A DNA stretch of 64,000 nucleotides from a virus. The stretch covers positions 182,414 to 246,413 of IMG/VR virus record IMGVR_UViG_3300012988_000001, one strand, 5' to 3'. A program made the position numbers and the translations under genes. Each line of letters begins with the position of its first letter. Position 1 is the first letter of the stretch. Below the pieces are notes generated by a model that worked only from the letters and a program-made list of their open reading frames with translations, was not told where the DNA came from and ran no database searches. Shown here in pieces: positions 43,631 through 50,936 of this stretch.

Positions 43631-45175
43631 ATGAGCTTAGTAAACACGGACGTTAAACAATATGGAATTAACTATCAACTATATCTACTATCAAAGGTCT
43701 TCAGTAATCCAGATGTATTTGTACGATGCAAGAACATCTTAAAACCTGAATATTTTGATAAAGAATTCCATAATAGCATTACCTTTGTGCACGAACATGC
43801 ACAAAAATATAGTACAAGTCCATCCCTTAGTGATATTGAGATGAAAGGTGGCTTTCTTTACAGAAACGAAAAGATTCAAGCAATTGATGAACAATCAGTA
43901 CTTGATGATATTGGTGAATTCTGTCGTCATAAAGCACTAGCACTCGCAGTACAAAAAGGAATGGAATTAGTAAACCAAAAGAAATATGGTGGTATCGAAG
44001 AACTGATTCGAGAAGCTATGTTAGTAACCGTACAGAATGAATTGGGTCTAGATGTATATGAAAACCCAGAAGAAACTATTCGCTCTTTGAATAGCAATCA
44101 AGGTTCATTCAAAACTGGTTGGGAAACATTAGACTTTAAACTACAAGGTGGTTTCGGTCGTCAAGAACTTGAAATCTTTGCGGCAGCATCTGGTGGTGGT
44201 AAGTCTGTAGTACTACAGAACTTGGCAGTAAACTTCTCTAAGCAAGGGAAGGTTGGGGCATATATTTCCCTAGAACTAGCAGAGGAACTAGTAGCAGTAC
44301 GTATCTATTCAATGATGGTAAACAAGAAAGGCCAAGAGTTAAAATCTTCCCCTGAAAACTCAAGTATTCAGATTAAATTGGAAGAGAAGACTAGTGGTTC
44401 TTTACGTATTAAACGTATGCCTGAATCAGTTACGACCGTGAATGATATTGAAAGTTATCTTCGTGAACTACAAATTAAAACTGGCCTAAAGCTAGATTAT
44501 GTTTGTGTGGATTATCTTGATCTATTAACTTCTGATCGTTGTGGGCCGAACGATGCATCAAACGCATTTGTTAAAGATAAATTCGTTTCGGAAGAATTAC
44601 GTGCACTCGCAATGAAAATGGATATTACTGTTGTAACTGCTTGTCAGTTTAACCGTAGTGGTATTAGTGAAGAGAAAAAATCACAGAGTCAAATCGCTGG
44701 TGGTATTTCTAAGATCTATACTGCGGATAACGTAATTTACATTGAGGCAAAACGCGAAACTGGTGAAATGTGGTTTGACTTCCAGAAAACTCGTAACAGT
44801 GGTGCAGTTGGTTCTCGTCTACGTATGTCTTATAATATCGATAGCCTACGAGTACTCGACCATGCAATCACGGTACAGCAAATGGAACTAGACGGCTTCG
44901 GCTTCAAGCATATGGGTTCATTCCCAATTGGTGGTGGAAACGCAGTCAGCGGCCCAGCAGTGGCCCAGCAGCAAACACCAATGCAGATGCTACACTCTCA
45001 CTTCCAAGCTACTCAGGCACAGTCACAGAGCGTTCCTGACCCTGTTTCTATACCTGCGGCCCAATCTCCCGGTATTCAAGATACTTCTATTTCTACTGGA
45101 ATAAATACAACAAATGATCCAAGCAAGAACAATGTGAATCAGCTTGCCATCAGGAGTTTATTGAATAGGAAATAA
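43631..45175 (+). CDS. 41: Replicative DNA helicase gp41 (DnaB-like)
   Basis: Hexameric fork helicase. 514 residues (T4: 475). Walker A ASGGGKS at 186-192 (AAASGGGKSVVLQNLAVNF), YISLELAEEL near 213, Walker B VCVDYLDLLTSD near 292, a VTACQFNR sensor motif near 335, and an arginine-finger-type QKTRNSGAVGSRL near 390. A C-terminal ~75-residue Gln/Pro/Ser-rich tail is extra relative to the core fold. It forms an operon with gp61. Confidence 0.95.
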   Translation: MSLVNTDVKQYGINYQLYLLSKVFSNPDVFVRCKNILKPEYFDKEFHNSITFVHEHAQKYSTSPSLSDIEMKGGFLYRNEKIQAIDEQSVLDDIGEFCRHKALALAVQKGMELVNQKKYGGIEELIREAMLVTVQNELGLDVYENPEETIRSLNSNQGSFKTGWETLDFKLQGGFGRQELEIFAAASGGGKSVVLQNLAVNFSKQGKVGAYISLELAEELVAVRIYSMMVNKKGQELKSSPENSSIQIKLEEKTSGSLRIKRMPESVTTVNDIESYLRELQIKTGLKLDYVCVDYLDLLTSDRCGPNDASNAFVKDKFVSEELRALAMKMDITVVTACQFNRSGISEEKKSQSQIAGGISKIYTADNVIYIEAKRETGEMWFDFQKTRNSGAVGSRLRMSYNIDSLRVLDHAITVQQMELDGFGFKHMGSFPIGGGNAVSGPAVAQQQTPMQMLHSHFQATQAQSQSVPDPVSIPAAQSPGIQDTSISTGINTTNDPSKNNVNQLAIRSLLNRK

Positions 45176-45178
45176 TAC

Positions 45179-45460
45179 ATGTCTAGTGAAAAGAAAACAC
45201 TTCTTGATAGTATCTTTAACTATACGCCGGAAAAAGGTAAATTACAGGAATTTAGTTCTAAAGCGGATAACGCTATTAATTCCGTGATTTACCTGCTTGA
45301 GTATATTGATACGGAATTCAATCAAGACGATGCAGAAGATTTAAAGAAGCGTTTGTTTCTAAGTATCAAAAATCGGGACTATAAAAAGTTCCAACGTGGT
45401 TTAGATAACATTGCTCTTGATGAAAAACGACAATCTAAGGGAGGTCGATTAGATGAGTAA
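45179..45460 (+). CDS. Small helical hypothetical protein (93 aa)
   Basis: Not assigned. Helical and charged: TLLDSIFNYTPEKGKLQEFS, then AINSVIYLLEYIDTEFNQDD and KKRLFLSIKNRDYKKFQRGL. I recall a short protein of this style behind gp41 in other T4-like phages, without known function. It begins 3 bp after the gp41 stop and overlaps the next small gene by 8 bp. Confidence 0.6.
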   Translation: MSSEKKTLLDSIFNYTPEKGKLQEFSSKADNAINSVIYLLEYIDTEFNQDDAEDLKKRLFLSIKNRDYKKFQRGLDNIALDEKRQSKGGRLDE

Positions 45461-45620
45461 GAAACTCAAAGAGAATGCTTCTTCTGGAGCAACAAGTGCA
45501 GGTAATATTGCATCTGTTAGTTCTGGATTACACTTTCCACTTCTAAAACGATTACCAGCGACAAACATCTTTGGTGGTTACACAGAAGTTAAAATGAAGG
45601 ACAAGAAGGATAAAGAATGA
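45453..45620 (+). CDS. 55-residue protein sharing the capsid propeptide-junction motif
   Basis: Short gene starting at 45453 (GGGAGGTCG six bases upstream), overlapping its neighbours at both ends (last 8 bp of the previous gene; ATGA with the next). Its residues 6-22 (KENASSGATSAGNIASV) are nearly the same as residues 41-57 of the major capsid protein (RESASQGATSAGNIATL), the region just after the likely gp21 cleavage site. The rest is LKRLPATNIFGGYTEVK and a Lys/Asp tail. This suggests an interaction with the same head partner or protease as gp23. Otherwise unrecognised. Confidence 0.65.
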   Translation: MSKKLKENASSGATSAGNIASVSSGLHFPLLKRLPATNIFGGYTEVKMKDKKDKE

Positions 45621-46018
45621 AACCATACACTTTTTACACGATTAATACGATTGTGGATATTGGTGATGGTAGTACTCCCGCAATAATCGACGGAAAATTC
45701 ACTGGTGCAATGAACCTATCAAGGATTGTTGATTCAGTAATGGAATACGATTATCCAATGATGGTAAGCGTAGTTAAAGATGAAGTTGATTTGTCCAAAG
45801 GGAATAATTCTGAATTTTATGGTTTACCTGCTTCGTGGGGTAAATGCATTGTAAGTACTTTCAAGTTCGCATTACCAGTTGATGTTCATATCAACGTAAA
45901 TGGAATACCATTAGTACTTCCAACTACTGTTAACAAAACCAGAATCACACGATTCAATATGGTTTCGTCAACTCGAAATCTTAGTATTAGTAAACAGACA
46001 TTTACTGTTTCTAAATAA
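45617..46018 (+). CDS. Hypothetical beta-rich protein (133 aa)
   Basis: Unrecognised. Beta-rich, with FYTINTIVDIGDGSTPAIID near the N-terminus, ASWGKCIVSTFKFALPVDVH in the middle, and a Ser/Thr-rich end (NLSISKQTFTVSK). Coupled to the 55-residue gene by an ATGA overlap. A TCTAAATA late-type box lies over its stop codon and would serve the next gene. Possible head or tail accessory, by position only. Confidence 0.6.
   Translation: MKPYTFYTINTIVDIGDGSTPAIIDGKFTGAMNLSRIVDSVMEYDYPMMVSVVKDEVDLSKGNNSEFYGLPASWGKCIVSTFKFALPVDVHINVNGIPLVLPTTVNKTRITRFNMVSSTRNLSISKQTFTVSK
46010..46017 (+). promoter_or_regulatory. Late-type promoter before the 46043 gene
   Basis: TCTAAATA, 25 bp before the ATG at 46043. 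One to two mismatches from the consensus. Confidence 0.45.
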
Positions 46019-46042
46019 ACAATGTTCTAATAGGAAATACAA

Positions 46043-46978
46043 ATGGATATTCAACAAACCGCAACGGAATTGCAAAAGTTCGCTGATGCGAATGGTTTGC
46101 AGATGGATGTAACTCCAGTTTTAGATAGTATGGATGCAGGTGATTACGTATCACTTAATCAAGCTATGGATAATTCTGACAATAGAAGCATTCTATCAAT
46201 TTTACAAAAATATAAATCCAGAACTCATGAGAGTTATGGTCACTTTGGTGCAAACTTAATCACTGAAGATGAAAGTATCAATATTGTAAACGATATGGGA
46301 ACAGATGAACTCATTGAACATTACAATACAATCGAAGGTATGATTCACGGTACTGAACACTTGACATTACAAGAGCTAAAAACTATTGTATATGAAGATT
46401 TAATGTCCAACTTACGTGCCAATCAAATTGTTGGTCGTAATACCACCACACAACAGCAACAAGTAAACCCACAAACACAGGCTAAAGTTAAGCAAGCTGA
46501 TATTCAGCGTAATGCCAACAACTCTGCGTTTAAAGTTTCAGTACCGGGTAATCAACAGGGTACTCAGCAAATTGAGCCAGTTGTGGGTATTGATCCGGGA
46601 CCAACATCTCAACAAACTTTAGTCGTTACTAAAGACCAAGATCAACCAAATCAATTGGGTGTTTATAGTTTAGATGATGTTGAAACTGTTCAACAACAGG
46701 GTCAGACTAATATTAAAGAAGAACTTTCACCACAAGAAGCTAATGACGAAGTAATGGGTCCACCATCAGGTCATGATAATATTGGTGGCGGTCCAAGTAC
46801 TTTTTCAAATACTGCTGCTGGAATGGGTGAAATTCGTCAAGCAATTGATAATGCAGTTAGTTCTAATGTCGAAGATGTAAGTGGTGAACAAAGCCCTCTC
46901 GGTAATGACGCAACACAAGCAGGTGATGATATGATTGACCAAATTATTGATTTCTGCACACGCATGAGAGGAAGATAA
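46043..46978 (+). CDS. Hypothetical Gln-rich protein (311 aa)
   Basis: No family recognised. A helical N-terminal ~130 residues (ATELQKFADANGLQMDVTPV; ELIEHYNTIEGMIHGTEHLT) is followed by a long Gln/Asn/Gly/Pro-rich, probably disordered region (NTTTQQQQVNPQTQAKVK) and a short C-terminal helix (DDMIDQIIDFCTRMRGR). GANLITEDESI contains ITE-D, close to a prohead protease site. The stop overlaps the next ATG (TAATG). Position and composition suggest an internal or core protein, but that is inference. Confidence 0.6.
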   Translation: MDIQQTATELQKFADANGLQMDVTPVLDSMDAGDYVSLNQAMDNSDNRSILSILQKYKSRTHESYGHFGANLITEDESINIVNDMGTDELIEHYNTIEGMIHGTEHLTLQELKTIVYEDLMSNLRANQIVGRNTTTQQQQVNPQTQAKVKQADIQRNANNSAFKVSVPGNQQGTQQIEPVVGIDPGPTSQQTLVVTKDQDQPNQLGVYSLDDVETVQQQGQTNIKEELSPQEANDEVMGPPSGHDNIGGGPSTFSNTAAGMGEIRQAIDNAVSSNVEDVSGEQSPLGNDATQAGDDMIDQIIDFCTRMRGR

Positions 46979-47193
46979 TGAGACTAGCCAAAAACGAACA
47001 TGGCTTTTCTGTAATTATATCCAACGAAGAGTATAGAGTACTTCGTAAAATCAAATCTATGGGGCGGGTTAAAGTTGAACTCGTCCCCGATTACTATCAA
47101 GAATTGGCTGAAAAATTAGTCTCTCGTGGTGTTCTAAATAAAGTAGAATTCGATGAAGAAGAATATTATACACCAGTTAAGGAGAAGAAATGA
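46978..47193 (+). CDS. Small winged-helix-like hypothetical protein (71 aa)
   Basis: Short protein with VIISNEEYRVLRKIKSMGRV followed by YYQELAEKLVSRGVLNKVEF and EEEYYTPVKE, a pattern like a compact winged helix with a beta wing (LLxRGVL...D..YY). DNA binding is possible but not shown. Translationally coupled on both sides (TAATG with the previous gene, ATGA with the next). Confidence 0.55.
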   Translation: MRLAKNEHGFSVIISNEEYRVLRKIKSMGRVKVELVPDYYQELAEKLVSRGVLNKVEFDEEEYYTPVKEKK

Positions 47194-47951
47194 TTGAACG
47201 TAATGAAGTAAACGCTTTTGCTGATATATTAGGTTCTTTAAACGATATTGAAGAAGGGACTAATGTAGCTGGACCATCACAACAACAGTTTGATGCTACC
47301 AAGAATTTATTACATAGTCTTAATGATATTGGATTATCCTATGGGAATCTAACAACTCCAGAAAATGCTGTGCCTGATAACATCAAATCCATTCCAGTAA
47401 ATGAAGGATATCAATATGATGATTGGGAAGCACAAGAACAATTAGATAGTATCTATGGTCAAATTCCCGGTGAAAATGGAATTGATTATGGTTACTCTGC
47501 ACCTAAAGTAACACATGTGCATAATATGAATACACAATCTTCTTATGTTCCAACTGGAACTCCAAGTTCTAATTGGTCATTGGTTGAAAGTATTGTAGAA
47601 GGTACTAAGAGTACTAAAATATATTCTATTAAATCAAACCATAGTGGTCAAAAAATTATGGATGGTATCATGATGTATGAAGCAGCTTTTGCTCTCACTA
47701 AATTACTTAATGAGGGTAAGATGATAACTGATACTAAAATTCTTGGTATTATAAGTTCTGGTTTGCAATATACTTCAGTAGTTAATGAAGGTATTAAAGC
47801 AGCGAAAGACCGCAATAAGGTTCTAAAAGAATCACGCTATGATGATGCAAAAGATTTAGATATAATCATTGCTGAAAAGAAAGCGGAAGCGTACAAGTTG
47901 AAAGAACGAGTACTAACCTTTTTGAAGAAAGAAGGTTACATTAGTAAATAA
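47190..47951 (+). CDS. Hypothetical protein (253 aa)
   Basis: Unrecognised. The N-terminal half is polar with Asn/Tyr/Gly-rich stretches (NGIDYGYSAPKVTHVHNMN); the C-terminal half is helical (IMDGIMMYEAAFALTKLLNE; RVLTFLKKEGYISK) and carries KIYSIKSNHSGQKI. It may belong with the surrounding group of small, coupled genes as virion or prohead core parts; no motif supports a specific activity. Confidence 0.6.
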   Translation: MIERNEVNAFADILGSLNDIEEGTNVAGPSQQQFDATKNLLHSLNDIGLSYGNLTTPENAVPDNIKSIPVNEGYQYDDWEAQEQLDSIYGQIPGENGIDYGYSAPKVTHVHNMNTQSSYVPTGTPSSNWSLVESIVEGTKSTKIYSIKSNHSGQKIMDGIMMYEAAFALTKLLNEGKMITDTKILGIISSGLQYTSVVNEGIKAAKDRNKVLKESRYDDAKDLDIIIAEKKAEAYKLKERVLTFLKKEGYISK

Positions 47952-47980
47952 ATGGAATTACTCTTATAAGGAAATGAGAA

Positions 47981-48625
47981 ATGTCTAAACAATTCAAAAA
48001 AATGATGGAATCTGAGACTAAAGCTGATGCAATGACTTTCATTCAGTTGACAGAATCCAATATCGAAAAAGCAGAAATCGTACTTGCTGTTAAGGGCGAA
48101 ATCGTAGATAAACTACAGCGTCAAGCTGAAGTAATTAATAACATGGGTGTTGACGTATTAGGTCCACTACTTGATCGTATTAAAGCAGAACATGGTGTTG
48201 AACATGCTGATGCATTCCGTAATAACATTAGTGGTCTACTTGATCATACTGTTAAAACTCTAATGGATGTTAAGGACAAAATCAGTACTGAAACTCTAAA
48301 ACTAACTGGTGATATTACCAGTGCTCCCGAAATCTCTGATATCGGTGGTACTGATGCTGGTCTAGGTGGTACTGAAGATGTATCAATGGATATTGATTCT
48401 CCAGATTTTGATTTTGAAGCAGATGCTGATTTTAACGATGATATGGTAGAGCCAGTTCCCGCTGAACGTGAAATGCGTGAAAGCGTTAAACCACGTATCG
48501 GTGTTAAAATGGAAAGCCACAAAGGTACTGTAGGTACTAAATTCTTTGAGTCCAAGACTGAAATGAAGCAATGGCTAACTGAAAACGAATCCAAAGTAAA
48601 ACGTGTAATTAAAATCATCAAATAA
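47981..48625 (+). CDS. Hypothetical helical/acidic protein (214 aa)
   Basis: A helical N-terminal domain (MSKQFKKMMESETKADAMTF; KGEIVDKLQRQAEVINNMGV) leads to an acidic Asp/Gly linker (FDFEADADFNDDMVEPVP) and a basic C-terminus with FESKTEMKQWLTENESKVKR. Architecture is like scaffold or core proteins, and LTE-N near the end resembles a protease site. Codon bias is strong. An AGTAAATA late-type box lies 30 bp upstream (47943-47950). No family recognised. Confidence 0.6.
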   Translation: MSKQFKKMMESETKADAMTFIQLTESNIEKAEIVLAVKGEIVDKLQRQAEVINNMGVDVLGPLLDRIKAEHGVEHADAFRNNISGLLDHTVKTLMDVKDKISTETLKLTGDITSAPEISDIGGTDAGLGGTEDVSMDIDSPDFDFEADADFNDDMVEPVPAEREMRESVKPRIGVKMESHKGTVGTKFFESKTEMKQWLTENESKVKRVIKIIK

Positions 48626-48634
48626 GGTTAGAGT

Positions 48635-48961
48635 ATGAGATTCAGTGAATTAACTGAAGATGCTCCATCGAAAGACATTCGCAACATGATTATGAGTATT
48701 GCTCTATCTCTTGTTGCGACTGGTCGTGAAAATGTTAGTGTTCAATCCTTAATTAGTGAAATTAAGAAACGTACTAATATTGATGTACCGTACAATGTGA
48801 TGATGGACATTTTGAATGAACTACCATTCGTGTCAGATGCTAATTCTGATATGGTAACATTCAATGGTGCTGATGATAGCACCAGCGAAGAGGGTGAGAG
48901 TTCAGAAGAAGTCGTATCAGATATGGCTACAAAAGCTGCAAGCAGCAACATGAAACAATAA
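48635..48961 (+). CDS. Hypothetical protein (108 aa)
   Basis: N-terminus MRFSELTEDAPSKDIRNMIM, then a helical core (QSLISEIKKRTNIDVPYNVM; MDILNELPFVSDANSDMVTF), ending with an acidic Ser/Glu-rich tail. The start MRFSELTE looks like the short targeting leaders of T4 internal head proteins, though the residue after LTE is Asp and not Ala or Gly. Function unknown. It follows the previous gene by 9 bp; the next promoter begins 3 bp after its stop. Confidence 0.6.
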   Translation: MRFSELTEDAPSKDIRNMIMSIALSLVATGRENVSVQSLISEIKKRTNIDVPYNVMMDILNELPFVSDANSDMVTFNGADDSTSEEGESSEEVVSDMATKAASSNMKQ

Positions 48962-48964
48962 AAC

Positions 48965-48995
48965 TTGAGACAAAACAGAAATAATGTGCTATAAT
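48965..48995 (+). promoter_or_regulatory. TTGGGACA-class promoter with almost no leader
   Basis: TTGAGACA (48965-48972), TGTGCTATAAT ending at 48995. The expected start near 49002 leaves only about 7 nt before the ATG at 49009, so the AGGAG at 48996-49000 would not be in the RNA. Confidence 0.7.
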
Positions 48996-49008
48996 AGGAG
49001 TACAACGG

Positions 49009-49716
49009 ATGTACATACCACCTATGACGAATCGGTACACTTATCTCGGTTATGATCGTATTGAGGGCGGCCCAGAAGGTCGCCTTTATTCTACTCCAAC
49101 CGGGAACCTACCGTCAGTTACAACCATCTTGAGTGCAACCTCAGATGATGAAGGATTAAAACAGTGGCGAGCATTCGTCGGAGATGCGAAAGCAGATGAA
49201 ATCGTACAAGAAGCCTGTACCATTGGTACATTCATGCACGAGAATCTAGAACGAAGATTGATTGGGGATGAAGATCATATGGGTGGAATGCCTATACGAG
49301 TACTAGCCCGTAAAATGGCAGATTGTGTTCAAGCGAACGCATGGCCTAAAATCAATGAAGTATGGGGTCAAGAAGTTCCTTTATTCTACGAAGGACTTTG
49401 GGCTGGTACTACCGACTTAGTTGGAGTACATGATGGCATTCCAACAATAATGGACTATAAGAACTCTCGTAAACCAAAGAAATGGGATAAGATTGAGAAT
49501 TACCGATTGCAATGTGCAGCATATGCATTAGCACATAATCAAATGTTCGGTACTAATATCAATCGAGGTGTTATTTTTATTTGTGTCAGAGATGATCCAA
49601 ATAATTTAAAATACCAAGAATTCGTTATTGAAGGTCAGGATTTTGAAGATGCAAAAGCTGGCTGGATTGCACGTGTTGAACAATACTATATTATGAGAGG
49701 CGACATACAAGAATGA
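49009..49716 (+). CDS. PD-(D/E)XK exonuclease (RecB/Cas4-like)
   Basis: 235 residues. Nuclease core: AGTTDLVGVHDGIPTIMDYK near residue 130-150 (Asp, then DYK with the catalytic Asp-x-Lys), an upstream TFMHENLERRL helix with Glu/His, and LQCAAYALAH near 166 (QxxxY motif). This is the single-strand nuclease layout of RecB-family and MGME1-like exonucleases, and similar proteins occur in T4-like phages. Likely role in recombination or DNA end processing. A second in-frame ATG at 49024 is a possible start if transcription begins just upstream. Confidence 0.8.
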   Translation: MYIPPMTNRYTYLGYDRIEGGPEGRLYSTPTGNLPSVTTILSATSDDEGLKQWRAFVGDAKADEIVQEACTIGTFMHENLERRLIGDEDHMGGMPIRVLARKMADCVQANAWPKINEVWGQEVPLFYEGLWAGTTDLVGVHDGIPTIMDYKNSRKPKKWDKIENYRLQCAAYALAHNQMFGTNINRGVIFICVRDDPNNLKYQEFVIEGQDFEDAKAGWIARVEQYYIMRGDIQE

Positions 49717-50270
49717 ATAGAGCAATGAAAGAAGATATTTTTACAATTAAAGCACTAGAAAGTAAAGGCTATGTGATGGATGAACTAATCCTACTAAGCG
49801 AAGAAGAACTAGATGCACTACCAATTTCACAACGTCTAATTGATGGCGTTAAAACAGTAAAAGCACGTGGTGGTAAATCCGCTGCTGAGATCGCTGAAGT
49901 ACTAGCAGATCTAATGACAGAAGATGTTACAAGTTCAGTTGAAGTAAATGTGGAAGCAGTTGCTGAAGTTTATGAAACGAATACTGAAGAACATATTATT
50001 GTACAAGAAGAAATTCAACAGGAAGTCATCGTTGAAGAAGTACAAGAAGATGAAGTTGTAATCGTTCGAGTAGAATCAGATAAAGCTGATGTTGAAACAA
50101 TTGTACAAGTTCTAGATACTAAATCTTACAAGTCATTCCAACCATACATCAAACTCCTACAAGCTGAAGTTCCTAAACCAATTCTTGATGCAGTTGATAG
50201 TACTCTAATCTCTGAGCTAATCGAGAAACGTATTTCAGTGGTTAAAGCTGAAGCAAAAAACGCTAAATAA
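49713..50270 (+). CDS. Hypothetical protein with Glu/Val-rich linker (185 aa)
   Basis: No function recognised. The first ~60 residues are helical (MKEDIFTIKALESKGYVMDE; LPISQRLIDGVKTVKARGGK). A Glu/Val/Gln-rich linker follows (IIVQEEIQQEVIVEEVQEDE), and a C-terminal helical domain (QPYIKLLQAEVPKPILDAVD). Coupled to the nuclease gene by an ATGA overlap; it may be a partner protein. A possible later start is the ATG at 49725. Confidence 0.6.
   Translation: MNRAMKEDIFTIKALESKGYVMDELILLSEEELDALPISQRLIDGVKTVKARGGKSAAEIAEVLADLMTEDVTSSVEVNVEAVAEVYETNTEEHIIVQEEIQQEVIVEEVQEDEVVIVRVESDKADVETIVQVLDTKSYKSFQPYIKLLQAEVPKPILDAVDSTLISELIEKRISVVKAEAKNAK
50262..50269 (+). promoter_or_regulatory. Late-type promoter for the 50298 gene
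   Basis: GCTAAATA at the end of the preceding gene, 28 bp before the ATG at 50298. Confidence 0.5.
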
Positions 50271-50297
50271 TCCTATAATAATCTAGGAGATTTAGTT

Positions 50298-50870
50298 ATG
50301 GCACAAAAACAAATTGCCTTACAACAAGTTCGCTCTGGTAAACAACGTGATTTACCAGATGCACTTGCGAAAGGCCAAATAGGTTTCAGTACTGACGTAG
50401 GTCGTGTATTCATTGGTTTACCTAGTTCATCAGAACCCGCTTCTATTGTTGCGGGTCGTAATTGGACTAACGCACCGAATAGCGGCAAAGAAAACGTAGA
50501 AATCATTACTGAGTTCACACCGTGGGAAATTATTAACGGTATCGTTAACAAACCCAATATTCTACCACTACCAGCAAACACAGTAACTACCACTACTGTT
50601 CGTACAACGTCACGAGCGTTTATCGAATATATTGCATATGATAGTAACCAACTATTAGAAACTGGAAGTGTACAGATTGTGGCATTTAACACAACACGTG
50701 TTTTAATTTCACAACAGAATAATACTAATAAAGCTGATGGAATTGTTGCATTAGATTTTCAACAACCATCATACGACACTGCTACAAAACGTCTTACTAT
50801 TTCAATTAGTAATAGAAGTTCTAGCAATATCACACTTGAATTTGTTATGAGAGGGTGGGACGAGCAATAA
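50298..50870 (+). CDS. Virion/fibre-type structural protein (190 aa)
   Basis: The N-terminal ~50 residues (IALQQVRSGKQRDLPDALAK; GQIGFSTDVGRVFIGLPSS) follow the pattern QxRRG...LP.AL..GEIGFA.DTGR.FIG seen at the start of many phage fibre and tropism proteins, where it forms a small beta capsule. The rest is beta-rich, ending with SSNITLEFVMRGWDEQ. A late-type box precedes and a terminator follows, so it is a single-gene late unit. Probably a tail or head surface protein. Confidence 0.7.
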   Translation: MAQKQIALQQVRSGKQRDLPDALAKGQIGFSTDVGRVFIGLPSSSEPASIVAGRNWTNAPNSGKENVEIITEFTPWEIINGIVNKPNILPLPANTVTTTTVRTTSRAFIEYIAYDSNQLLETGSVQIVAFNTTRVLISQQNNTNKADGIVALDFQQPSYDTATKRLTISISNRSSSNITLEFVMRGWDEQ

Positions 50871-50890
50871 AAGGCGAATCCCGCCTTTTT
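50870..50890 (+). terminator. Terminator after the 50298 gene
   Basis: AAAGGCG (50870-50876) pairs with CGCCTTT (50882-50888), loop AATCC, then T. Confidence 0.8.
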
Positions 50891-50936
50891 ATTCCCCCTA
50901 AATACGAAACTAAAATAATTAACACAAGGAAGTCAA

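Noticed and set aside
50273-50692. Minus-strand 139-codon ORF opposite the 50298 gene
   Set aside because: The plus-strand gene has a good ribosome site, late box and terminator; the minus frame has none.
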